A stretch of DNA of 42,165 nt from Planctomycetota bacterium (GTDB lineage Bacteria > Planctomycetota > UBA11346): contig REDP01000161.1 of the NCBI GenBank assembly GCA_007693455.1, positions 1 to 42,165 on the forward strand, written 5' to 3'. A program made the position numbers and the translations under genes. The first letter of the stretch is position 1; every line of letters begins with the position of its first letter. Positions 17,712 to 25,988 of the stretch are shown here, piece after piece. The notes below the pieces were generated by a model that was not told where the DNA came from, did no database searches, and saw only the letters and a list, made by a program, of their open reading frames with translations.

Positions 17712-19806
17712 GCCGTCCACAGCCCCCCTGTCTTTGGGGCATGTGCACAGCGGGATCCTTATCAGTCTGATTGTATGGCGAGTCATGATTGCTACGCCAG
17801 ATTTCTCTGGTGTTGACCATCACTTATGGCATGTGCTCTTACTCGCCGGATGCGCGCTATTGGCTTGGGAATGGTATCGTGGCTGGCGCCAAGAAGTCTT
17901 TTATGGCCCCTGTGGGCTGGTCTTTGTGGTGCTCTGCCTCGCCCTGCTTCCGGCATGGCTGCGCGGAGCCCAACCCAGTAGCGCCATGGGCTTTGCCCTG
18001 GCCTACGCCGGACAACTGGTTTTCGCGGGGTACTGCATGCAGGTTATTGCTCCGCGCGTACATCTCGCACTTGCTGCGGTGCTGGCTGCGGTGACTGTGC
18101 AGGCTGGCTTGGCCATGGGCCAATATTTCTGGGTATTACCTGAATTACTGCGTCAATTGGAAGCGGGTCGTCTCAGTGATGTGGTAACCCATGATGCCAG
18201 CCACGACATGGCCGAACGACTACGCAATGGCGGCAGCTATGGAAGCTTTACCCTGGCTAATGGCTTGGCTATTGTCCTTGCTGCTGGGCTCGCCTTGGCG
18301 GTGAGCCTCTGTCACAATCTTTGGCGCCAGGGGCATCCTGCTCGCTGGCCCAGCCTCCTCCTGCCCCTATGGCTGACGGCGGGGCTGATACTGGCGGACA
18401 CCAAGGGCTCTTGGGCGGCCCTCGCCGCAGCAACACTCTGGGTAAGCCTTAGTTTATGTCGGCCACGTTGGCGCTGGACTGCTATTGGGGTTTTTGGCGG
18501 TGCCCTGATCTCCCTCGCACTCTTTGTGCCGCTACTGGAAATTCCCAGTATTGCCGTACGTGTGGGCTATCACCTTGCTGCCACTCAACTGTGGCTGGAA
18601 TCTCCGTGGTGGGGCCATGGTTGGGAGGCTTTCGCCTACCAGGGCGCCCAGCACCTTCCGGTATGGGCGGAGTTTGCTCGCCGGGTTCACAATGAAGTGC
18701 TGGAAAGTCTCGTGGCCGGGGGGCTACTGGCGGCGCTGCCCCTAATCGCCTTAATGATCATGCTGGCATGGCCCAGTCGTGGCCAAAGCCTGCGCCACCA
18801 GGCCACGGAGAGAACGCCAGCATCTCAGCCCCATACGCCATGGTGGATGGCTGTGGTCCCCCTCGGTCTTATACCGTTGGGAGTAGCTCTGGGCACCCTG
18901 CAGTCAGACAATCTTGCCTACTGGCCCGGGGCCGCACAGGGCATGATGCTCCTGTGGGGCCTGCTTTGGGGCGCCTGTGCAGGTATGGTCTTCTGGCTTG
19001 CGACACGCTGTACATCGTCGCTGCCCAAGGGCTCATGGGTGGCTGTATTAGTACTCCTGCTGGGAAGCCTCATCGACTTTCATCTCCATGAAATGGCGGT
19101 AGTTACCCTGCTGATCGTATTGAGTTGCTGCCATTCCTCCTTCGCCAGCATAGACCTCTCCACCCCGCGTCGGCAGCACTTGGCTGCAGGATCGATGCTG
19201 ACTATGGTCATTCTCGCCAGTTTCCTGGTGCAAAATGGTCAACAGCGCAGTGAAGAACTCGCCCATGCCCAGCGTATCGTATCCTTGCTCACCAGCGACC
19301 ATCAGGACGAGGCCACGGCGCAACTGCAGACACTTCTCGGCGCCCCCGATGGGGCCGCAGATCCACAAACCGTGCGCCAACAGGGACGGGCTGTGGCCAG
19401 CCATTTAGCCGGTCGCTTCCCAGCCCACGAAGCTCTGCTGGCGGCGGCGGCCAGCAGTCATAGGGATCCTCATGCGCGCATCCGTGCACTGGAGGATCAT
19501 CTGCAACGCTTTACCCCGCGTACTGGCGTGCTCTCGGATCTGGCCGCCAGCCACGCCCAAGCAGGAGCGTGGGAGGCAGCCATCCACCACCAGCAGCAAG
19601 CCATTGCCCTCAACCCTTGGTTCCTCCCTCTGCGCCAGCAACTCATCAGCTATTACCGTGCCGCCCAGCATAGCAGGAGCAGTGATCACGAGGCCCTTGC
19701 CGCAGCAATTGCCCAAGAAGAGGCGCGCATTCGCGAGCTGACTCCCCAAGTATTTAGTCGCAATCGCATTCGCCCTTCTGCAGTGCAGCAAGAGTCCACG
19801 CAATAG
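17695..19806 (+). CDS. O-antigen ligase/polymerase-like (Wzy/WaaL superfamily) membrane protein with TPR-like tail
   Basis: A protein of about 703 residues starting at GTG 17695. The first about 500 residues contain a dozen or so hydrophobic helices and the PF04932-type periplasmic loop 'PWWGHGWEAFAYQG...HNEVLESLVAGG', with the Gly-rich and HNxxLE elements typical of O-antigen ligases and polymerases. After about residue 510 the chain is soluble and alpha-helical, with TPR-like units such as 'HAQAGAWEAAIHHQQQAIALNPW'; the TPR tail probably sits in the periplasm. It is the last of the coupled run and would polymerise or ligate the glycan started by the upstream transferase. Glycosyltransferases for the repeat unit are not in the window. 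Confidence 0.85.
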   Translation: MTALSKPSTAPLSLGHVHSGILISLIVWRVMIATPDFSGVDHHLWHVLLLAGCALLAWEWYRGWRQEVFYGPCGLVFVVLCLALLPAWLRGAQPSSAMGFALAYAGQLVFAGYCMQVIAPRVHLALAAVLAAVTVQAGLAMGQYFWVLPELLRQLEAGRLSDVVTHDASHDMAERLRNGGSYGSFTLANGLAIVLAAGLALAVSLCHNLWRQGHPARWPSLLLPLWLTAGLILADTKGSWAALAAATLWVSLSLCRPRWRWTAIGVFGGALISLALFVPLLEIPSIAVRVGYHLAATQLWLESPWWGHGWEAFAYQGAQHLPVWAEFARRVHNEVLESLVAGGLLAALPLIALMIMLAWPSRGQSLRHQATERTPASQPHTPWWMAVVPLGLIPLGVALGTLQSDNLAYWPGAAQGMMLLWGLLWGACAGMVFWLATRCTSSLPKGSWVAVLVLLLGSLIDFHLHEMAVVTLLIVLSCCHSSFASIDLSTPRRQHLAAGSMLTMVILASFLVQNGQQRSEELAHAQRIVSLLTSDHQDEATAQLQTLLGAPDGAADPQTVRQQGRAVASHLAGRFPAHEALLAAAASSHRDPHARIRALEDHLQRFTPRTGVLSDLAASHAQAGAWEAAIHHQQQAIALNPWFLPLRQQLISYYRAAQHSRSSDHEALAAAIAQEEARIRELTPQVFSRNRIRPSAVQQESTQ

Positions 19807-19841
19807 CGCCGCGATCTTTTCTTACATATACGGGGCGCGTG

Positions 19842-21518
19842 CTACCACTGGGCTAAAATGCGTTGGATGCGGGCTTGGCCTGGGCCATCGGCGTGGCCAT
19901 GCATGCGCTCAAGCACTGCGCGGGCTTGGTCTTGGGCGCCGAGGGCATAGAGAGCCTGGGCAATGAGCCATAGGCTTGCTTGCATCTCCGTATTTTCGGC
20001 ATGAGCCTGGGCGATGGCCACAAGCTGGGTGCGAAGGTCCACCAGGCGAGGGTCGGGAATATCGGCAACGCTCCAGGCAGAATGTTCTGCCAAGATGCGC
20101 CGGAGGCTCTGTTGTGCTGCGATCGGCGCCCATGGCGCATGGGCAGGAAGGTACCGCACTGCCTGCAGCCAGGCATCCAGGGCGGCCGGATCGGATTCCT
20201 GCTGGCGGGCATGTAACACCCAGGCTTCTCCCACACCTGGATGCACTTCACGGTAGGAGCGCAGTTCTTCACTGAGGGCAGTTGCATCCCCATGCGCGTG
20301 GTTGTGGGCCAGGCGCAAGGCAAGGTGGAGCATGCGCAGGCGCTGATCATGGCCCAGGTCAGTGAGCTGCAGGGCCTGGCTGAGCGCCTGACTAACTTCC
20401 TGCCATAATTCTTCGCGCCAGAGGCGGCGAATAACCTGGAGTGCGGTCTCGGGGTGAGCAAAGGCGACGCTCGTAAAAAGATTGTCGAGAGGCACCTGAG
20501 GTATGCGTACCCACAAGGACAGAGCCATACTATCACTGCGATACCAGGGCTCCAAGTGACGCTGGGCCTGCGCCCATTCCTCGAGCACAATCGCCGCCTC
20601 AGCCCGGCCTAGGGCCTGCTCGAGCGGATCTTGCACCGCGGGTGCCGCCGCAAGATGGCGCAGGCTGGGATGCTTGGCATATTCTGCTGGCAATTGGGAG
20701 AGAGCTTGAGCGGCACGCTGTGGGTCAAGCTGAGCCAAGGCGGCAGTCCGCCACAGGGGTAATTCTCCTGGCTGCTCCTGATTGCGGCGCAGGCTTTGCT
20801 CCGTTACCAATAACGCCAAGGATGGCTCTGTGTGAAGAAATGCCCGGGCGAGGAGTACGGCAACGCGATAGTGCGCCGCATCATCAAGCTCGGGATGAAC
20901 CAATAATGCCAAAAGAAAGTCACGCCCCTGCTGTGGTGCGAGGTGCAAAAGCGCGCGGCCATGTAATTCTCCAGCGGCCTGCCTATACACCCACGGAGCA
21001 CGCCGCTGCCACAAGGTTTCGGTACTGGAGGAAACAATCTGCCAGCGCTCCTGTTGTGCCGCATATTCGGCAATGGCTAATAAAAGGCGATTAGCATTGA
21101 CCCCTGAACCAGTTTGATCCAGGGCCATGGTCCACCACCAAATAGCGTCATTACGCTCCTCCATGGCACACCAATCACCCACCTGTGCCGCCACTGGACC
21201 ACGCAGATGCTCTGGCCATTCACCCAGCCAAGCATCACGCAAGGGCAGGTCTGCACCATCTGGCGGAAGCTGCAACCAACGCAATGCTTCACTGGGATCT
21301 ACTGCCTGGGCCAAGGCCTGGGCGAATATTTTACGCAGGTCTGGACTATGGGCACTCCCACGCAGAAGCCGAATGACCTGTTCAGGACGCTCTTGTTCCA
21401 TGGCATCTTGTGCCGCCAATAGGAGTCCCTGCTGATCTTCGGCCAATGCCGGCATGGTCATTCCTACCAAGGTACATAGCAGCGCCTGTACGGCGCCGCA
21501 GCTAGGACGCGCCGCCAT
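19842..21518 (-). CDS. Exported TPR/helical-repeat protein, unrecognised
   Basis: About 558 residues from ATG 21518, beginning with a plausible signal peptide that ends 'MTMPALA' before 'EDQQ'. The rest is a continuous alpha-helical, Leu/Ala/Trp-rich solenoid with TPR- or SEL1-like spacing, such as 'AALAQLDPQRAAQALSQLPAEYA'. There are no catalytic motifs I can recognise. The ORF-track start at 21722 lies inside the sigma-factor gene and gives a Trp/Arg/Cys-rich leader that looks non-coding. The chosen start overlaps the sigma-factor stop by 17 bases. The context suggests an exported partner or regulator of the sigma factor, or its operon-mate effector; this is inference. It converges with the Wzy-like gene across 35 bp. 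Confidence 0.7.
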   Translation of the reverse strand: MAARPSCGAVQALLCTLVGMTMPALAEDQQGLLLAAQDAMEQERPEQVIRLLRGSAHSPDLRKIFAQALAQAVDPSEALRWLQLPPDGADLPLRDAWLGEWPEHLRGPVAAQVGDWCAMEERNDAIWWWTMALDQTGSGVNANRLLLAIAEYAAQQERWQIVSSSTETLWQRRAPWVYRQAAGELHGRALLHLAPQQGRDFLLALLVHPELDDAAHYRVAVLLARAFLHTEPSLALLVTEQSLRRNQEQPGELPLWRTAALAQLDPQRAAQALSQLPAEYAKHPSLRHLAAAPAVQDPLEQALGRAEAAIVLEEWAQAQRHLEPWYRSDSMALSLWVRIPQVPLDNLFTSVAFAHPETALQVIRRLWREELWQEVSQALSQALQLTDLGHDQRLRMLHLALRLAHNHAHGDATALSEELRSYREVHPGVGEAWVLHARQQESDPAALDAWLQAVRYLPAHAPWAPIAAQQSLRRILAEHSAWSVADIPDPRLVDLRTQLVAIAQAHAENTEMQASLWLIAQALYALGAQDQARAVLERMHGHADGPGQARIQRILAQW

Positions 21519-22053
21519 TGGCCAGCGCCTTATCCAAGGCCTCAAGCGCTTCCTGCACAACCCCATCAACATCATCTGGGGGAACATGCAATGCTGCCGC
21601 CAAGGCTTCGCCTTCAAGGCCGCCGCGGTAGTGCTGCTCGAGTGCCATGCGCTGACGGTCCTGTAGGTTTCCCAAGGCATTATCCAAAGCCTGCATGGTG
21701 GCATATTGCTGCATGCCTTCACAGCGCTCGCGTGGGAAAGCCTCCACCAGTGGTTCGCCCTGATGACGGCGATGCCAACGCAGCGCGAGATTGGCGGCTA
21801 TACGCCGCAGCCAGGTGGCGAAATCTTGGCCTTGGGCATATTCATGGCGATGTCGCCAGGCAACGTAAATGGTTTCCGCCACCAGTCGCTCCACCACCTT
21901 GTGACGACGTAGACGCGCACCGATATATGCCGCCAAGCGGGGTGCATAATGGCGCATGAGTTGCCCCCAGGCCTCATGGTCGTCTTGCAGGGCTTGCTGC
22001 ACCAGCATACGTTCGGCAGCACTGTCGATGATATGGGCGTCAACATCGCTCAT
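21502..22053 (-). CDS. ECF-like sigma-70 family RNA polymerase sigma factor
   Basis: A 183-residue two-domain sigma factor. Region 2 is visible as 'AWGQLMRHYAPRLAAYIGARL' followed by 'AETIYVAWRHRHEY...FATWLRRIAANLAL', and region 4 as 'ALDNALGNLQDRQRMALEQHY' with a following helix-turn-helix-like stretch. No sigma-1.1 or region 3 is present. Its ATG overlaps the stop of the Cys-cluster gene (ATGA) and its end overlaps the exported TPR gene. No recognisable anti-sigma factor lies next to it, unless the TPR protein or the Cys-rich protein has that role. Target promoters unknown. Confidence 0.82.
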   Translation of the reverse strand: MSDVDAHIIDSAAERMLVQQALQDDHEAWGQLMRHYAPRLAAYIGARLRRHKVVERLVAETIYVAWRHRHEYAQGQDFATWLRRIAANLALRWHRRHQGEPLVEAFPRERCEGMQQYATMQALDNALGNLQDRQRMALEQHYRGGLEGEALAAALHVPPDDVDGVVQEALEALDKALANGGAS

Positions 22054-22478
22054 CGCGGTAATCCATCATCGCTGGCTATCGCTATAATTGTTCCAACATC
22101 GTGGCGTTCTCCCTGGTCCATGCCAGGACAGCCTGCGCTAGCTTCCTGCCAATCTTCACGACTGGCGAGATTGGGCTGCCAAAAAGGCCAGGTGCGACAT
22201 TGCCGCGGACGATCCTCATAGACACTGCAACCGCGCCCGCGCTCGAAAAAGACGCAGTCATAATTGCGTTTTTCCTGTAAACTTATCCCGCGGCCCTTGA
22301 TGTGCCGAGTATAACGCGTGCGAAATGCTTCAACACTCATGCCGAGTCGCTGCGCAAGGGCAACGATCTCATCCTCACTTACCCAGCAATACCCAGGAGC
22401 ACCACCGCAGCAGTTGCCGCAGCGAGTACAGCTAAATTGCAGGCCTTCAGCATACCACGGTTGAGAATCATTACTCAT
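22050..22478 (-). CDS. YkgJ-family cysteine-cluster protein
   Basis: About 142 residues from ATG 22478. The N-terminal cluster 'FSCTRCGNCCGGAPGYCW' (C17, C20, C23, C24) and the later 'CVFF...GCSVYEDRPRQCRTWPFW' pattern identify a YkgJ/CxxCxxCC zinc- or iron-chelating family protein. These proteins are widespread, and their biochemical role is not established. The ORF-track start at 22538 adds 20 residues without family character. The stop overlaps the start of the sigma-factor gene by four bases, so this is the first gene of a coupled trio. It diverges from nnr over about 100 bp. Given the sigma factor next door, redox- or metal-linked signalling is an attractive but unproven idea. Confidence 0.82.
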   Translation of the reverse strand: MSNDSQPWYAEGLQFSCTRCGNCCGGAPGYCWVSEDEIVALAQRLGMSVEAFRTRYTRHIKGRGISLQEKRNYDCVFFERGRGCSVYEDRPRQCRTWPFWQPNLASREDWQEASAGCPGMDQGERHDVGTIIAIASDDGLPR

Positions 22479-22582
22479 AGCCGTTATATGGTGTCCTTTC
22501 CCCCCGCTAAACAAGATAGATCCGTCGCGCAGAGACAAAGCCAGGACTTGGCTTTAATCAAGAGGCTGCACCATAATCGACA

Positions 22583-24055
22583 ATGAAACAGCTCCCCAGT
22601 CCCACCGTGAATTCCCTCCTCCACCTCCCTCCACCCATTCTCCCGGCTTCGAGCACAGCCCTGGTGGATGCGTGTGTGCAGCGCATGGGCACTGATCTCT
22701 GGCACCTCATGCAACAAGCCGGTAGAGCCCTCGCCGCGGCGGTGCAGCAACATTACCCTCAGGGAAGGGTGCTCATTGCATGTGGGCCAGGAAATAATGG
22801 TGGTGACGGCCTCATTGCAGCAGCCACCTTGGCCCAGCAAAGCCGAGATGTGGCCGTCATTATGGCTCGCGATGCTAGCAGTCCCTTAGCCCAGAAGGCG
22901 TGGCAGGTGGCTCAGGAGGTTCACGTCCCCCTGATTACTCACCTAAGCCACTACCGCGCAAATGTGATCGTTGATGCCCTATTGGGGGCGGGACAACAGG
23001 GGCCTTTACGCGATTCCCTGCGTCCCCTGTGCCGAGCAATAAACCAGTCTGGGATACCCGTTCTGGCCTGCGATATCCCCACCGGGGGAGAGGATCGTGA
23101 TGCCATCACGGCACAACGCGTCTTAAGTCTCCAATACGCGAAGCAAGAAAATAGGGCGGCCACGATGATTGAGGACGTGGCCGATATTGGCATCCCCGAC
23201 ACCTGCTATGTGCACACCCAAGAAGAGTGTGTCCTGCACTTTCCGCGCTATTTAGCGGGGTCTCATAAGGGCTCTAATGGACGAGCCGTTGTCGTTGCTG
23301 GAGGAGCGTATCCAGGCGCCAGCGTCATTGCGGCTGATTTTGCCTGCGCCAGTGGTTGTGATTTGGTGTATCGTTGGTCGGCGGGATCGGCCCTGCAGCG
23401 CCCTCATATTATTCACCATCACCAATCTCATAGCCACCTGCTTCCCGATAGCAGCGGACTTCTTCAGCAATGGATCTCTCGGGCGAATGCGGTTCTCATT
23501 GGGCCTGGCTTGGGTGAAGCCCCTGAAAGTGATGAAGCAGCACGACAAGCCCTCAATTGGGCACGCGAACACCACATTCCCTGCGTTGTGGATGCTGATG
23601 GATTACGTGCCTGCCATGAGCTGATACATGCCTGGGGGCTGGAAGATCCGCCGCTCATTCTTACGCCGCATGCGGGAGAAGCGCGCCGCCTTCTTGGCGA
23701 GGCCGTCAGTTGGCATAGTCTGCACGCCTTTGCCCATCGTCGGCGTATTATTATCGCCAAAGGTCAGCAGGACTTTATCAGTGATGGGCAGCAGTGGCTG
23801 ATCAATCCCCGCGGTAACCCGCGTCTTGCCCAGGGCGGCAGTGGCGATGCCTTGGCTGGGTTACTGACGGGACTGGTGGCCCGTGGCTGCGCACCCATGC
23901 AAGCTGCGCATATTGCTACATGGTGGTTATGCTCCGCAGCCGATCACTGCTGGCAGGAACGTGGCCCCATGTATTTGCCAGAAGATATTCATGCGGCTTT
24001 GGCTCAGACGCTACGCGCTCCCCTGCAACGCTTGGGCATGTGGCCGCCAGGGTAA
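22583..24055 (+). CDS. nnr: Bifunctional NAD(P)H-hydrate epimerase / ADP-dependent NAD(P)H-hydrate dehydratase
   Basis: A 490-residue fusion of YjeF_N (epimerase) and carbohydrate-kinase-like (dehydratase) domains that repairs hydrated NAD(P)H. 'CGPGNNGGDG' at about 67-76 marks the epimerase nucleotide loop. The C-terminal half contains 'KGSNGRAVVVAGG', 'LTPHAGEARRLL' and 'GGSGDALAGLLTGL', the dehydratase active-site and anion-hole segments. The canonical GTGDVLAG is GSGDALAG here, a conservative change. Length is normal for the bifunctional bacterial enzyme. It is apparently monocistronic, divergent from the Cys-cluster gene and separated from gpmI by about 190 bp in which I see no gene. Confidence 0.93.
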   Translation: MKQLPSPTVNSLLHLPPPILPASSTALVDACVQRMGTDLWHLMQQAGRALAAAVQQHYPQGRVLIACGPGNNGGDGLIAAATLAQQSRDVAVIMARDASSPLAQKAWQVAQEVHVPLITHLSHYRANVIVDALLGAGQQGPLRDSLRPLCRAINQSGIPVLACDIPTGGEDRDAITAQRVLSLQYAKQENRAATMIEDVADIGIPDTCYVHTQEECVLHFPRYLAGSHKGSNGRAVVVAGGAYPGASVIAADFACASGCDLVYRWSAGSALQRPHIIHHHQSHSHLLPDSSGLLQQWISRANAVLIGPGLGEAPESDEAARQALNWAREHHIPCVVDADGLRACHELIHAWGLEDPPLILTPHAGEARRLLGEAVSWHSLHAFAHRRRIIIAKGQQDFISDGQQWLINPRGNPRLAQGGSGDALAGLLTGLVARGCAPMQAAHIATWWLCSAADHCWQERGPMYLPEDIHAALAQTLRAPLQRLGMWPPG

Positions 24056-24247
24056 CCCCTGTCGCAGTAGCGCTCAGCTGTAAAAGATACGGCTGTGGAG
24101 CCTGGGCAAGGGCTTGGCCTTGGCCTCAGCCAATCGTCGCCTAGGCTGCAGCCACATTGATGCGGTGCCTGAAAGCTTCGCCTTCACCTGAACACAGGCG
24201 CTGCCTCCGTTTCACAACGACACTGTACCGAATAAAGGATCCTCCCT

Positions 24248-25897
24248 ATGAGTTCTGAACACCTACGTCTCACAACTAATGCTTTTCACGGCAAGCGCCC
24301 TGGCCCAGTTGTGGTCATTGTAATGGATGGCGTCGGTCTGGGCCCTGATTACGCGGGCAATGCCGTGCGCGCGGCCCATACTCCGACAATTGACGCCCTC
24401 ACTGCCAATCATCCCTGGCTACCCATTGCCGCCCACGGTACGGCGGTGGGCATGCCTTCGGATGCCGATATGGGCAACTCCGAAGTCGGCCATAATGCTC
24501 TGGGTGCTGGACGCGTCTTCGATCAAGGGGCCAAACTGGTGCAAAATGCCATTGATGATGGCAGTCTCTTTGTCGATGAGGGCTGGAAAACGGTCACCGA
24601 CAATGTTTTAAGCAAGGGGAGCACCTTGCATTTTCTCGGCCTTTTTTCTGACGGCAATGTGCATAGCCATATTGAACATCTCAAATCCATGATTGCCAAA
24701 GCCAAGGAGATGGGGGTCAGTAAAGTCGCCGTGCACGCCCTTCTTGATGGACGTGATGTGGGTGAAGTTACCGCCCTGGATTACACCGAGCCCTTTGAAG
24801 CCTGGCTCGCGGAATTGGATCCCGCCTATGGCATCGCTTCTGGCGGTGGCCGCCAGGTCATCACCATGGATCGCTATGATGCCAACTGGTCAATGGTAGA
24901 GATGGGATGGAAAACCCATGTTCTGGGTGAAGGGCCGCTCTTTCCCTCGGCATCTGACGCGGTAAAGGCATTGCGTGAACAACATCCAGGAACCATCGAT
25001 CAGGACCTTCCTCCTTTTGTGGTTGGACGTGATGGTGCACCATTTGCCACCATTGAAGATGGCGATTCGGTGGTGTTTTTCAATTTCCGTGGTGACCGTG
25101 CCATTGAGATTAGCAAGGCCTTCACCCAAGACACGGTGCCGTTTGAACGCGTTCGGCGTCCGCAGGTAGTCTATGCTGGGATGATGCAATATGATGGTGA
25201 TGAGCACATCCCTGAGCTCTTCCTGGTCAAGCCACCGGTAATTGATCGTACCCTCTCAGAATACCTTGCCGCCAATGGCGTGTTCCAATCAGCGTGCTCG
25301 GAAACCCAGAAGTACGGCCATGTCACCTATTTCTGGAACGGTAATAAATCTGGCTACATCGATAAACCCAATGAAGCCTATGTGGAAATCACCTCTGATG
25401 TGGTTCCCTTTGAACAGCGGCCGTGGATGAAAGCTGCCGAGGTAACCGATGCCACCATCAAGCTCCTGCGTGAACATCCACACAGCTTCTGCCGCATTAA
25501 TTTTGCCAACGGCGATATGGTTGGTCATAGTGGCGTCTTTGAAGCCGCCCGCATTAGCATGGAATGCGTTGATCTGTGTCTTGCCCGTCTTCTCCCAGTG
25601 ATCAAGCAATTGGGCGGAATAGCTTTGGTTACTGCCGACCACGGCAATGCTGATGAAATGTATGAGATGGATAAAAACGGTGATGCAAAAATAGAAAATG
25701 GTCGCTTCAAGTCCAAGACCAGCCACACCCTCAATCCCGTGCCGTTTATCGTCTATGATCCCCACTTTGCCGATGAATACAGCATCGCTGACATCGCCAA
25801 GCCAGGTTTAGCCAATGTTGCCGCCACTGTACTGACTCTGCTTGGCCACAACCCTCCGGAACAGTACGAACCATCCTTGGTACAACTGCGCTCATAA
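24248..25897 (+). CDS. gpmI: 2,3-bisphosphoglycerate-independent phosphoglycerate mutase
   Basis: A 549-residue iPGM that interconverts 3- and 2-phosphoglycerate in glycolysis and gluconeogenesis through a phosphoserine intermediate. The metal and nucleophile elements are visible: 'VIVMDGVGLG' near residue 25, 'PSDADMGNSEVGHNALGAGR' with Ser78 as the nucleophile, 'HALLDGRDV', 'DRYD', and the C-terminal 'VTADHGNADEM' and 'TSHTLNPVPF'. ATG 24248 follows an AAAGGA sequence at good spacing. It is monocistronic and converges with rpoN on a shared hairpin. Confidence 0.97.
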   Translation: MSSEHLRLTTNAFHGKRPGPVVVIVMDGVGLGPDYAGNAVRAAHTPTIDALTANHPWLPIAAHGTAVGMPSDADMGNSEVGHNALGAGRVFDQGAKLVQNAIDDGSLFVDEGWKTVTDNVLSKGSTLHFLGLFSDGNVHSHIEHLKSMIAKAKEMGVSKVAVHALLDGRDVGEVTALDYTEPFEAWLAELDPAYGIASGGGRQVITMDRYDANWSMVEMGWKTHVLGEGPLFPSASDAVKALREQHPGTIDQDLPPFVVGRDGAPFATIEDGDSVVFFNFRGDRAIEISKAFTQDTVPFERVRRPQVVYAGMMQYDGDEHIPELFLVKPPVIDRTLSEYLAANGVFQSACSETQKYGHVTYFWNGNKSGYIDKPNEAYVEITSDVVPFEQRPWMKAAEVTDATIKLLREHPHSFCRINFANGDMVGHSGVFEAARISMECVDLCLARLLPVIKQLGGIALVTADHGNADEMYEMDKNGDAKIENGRFKSKTSHTLNPVPFIVYDPHFADEYSIADIAKPGLANVAATVLTLLGHNPPEQYEPSLVQLRS

Positions 25898-25917
25898 ATA
25901 CCTTACGAGGATAACCT

Positions 25918-25951
25918 CCCCGCTTCGCGTTGCAACATACGTGAAGCGGGG
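25918..25951. terminator. Hairpin between convergent gpmI and rpoN
   Basis: CCCCGCTTCGCGT (25918-25930) pairs with ACGTGAAGCGGGG (25939-25951) over 13 bp with a single G-U type pair and an 8-nt loop. It sits between the two stop codons and could terminate both transcripts. No long T-run follows on either side, so it is not a canonical intrinsic terminator. Confidence 0.55.
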
Positions 25952-25988
25952 ATGGCTCGTATGGCATCACGCCAGGGATTATGGACGG

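Noticed and set aside
22690-22715. TGGCAC-like sigma-54 promoter match
   Set aside because: It lies inside nnr coding sequence and lacks the TTGC half at correct spacing.
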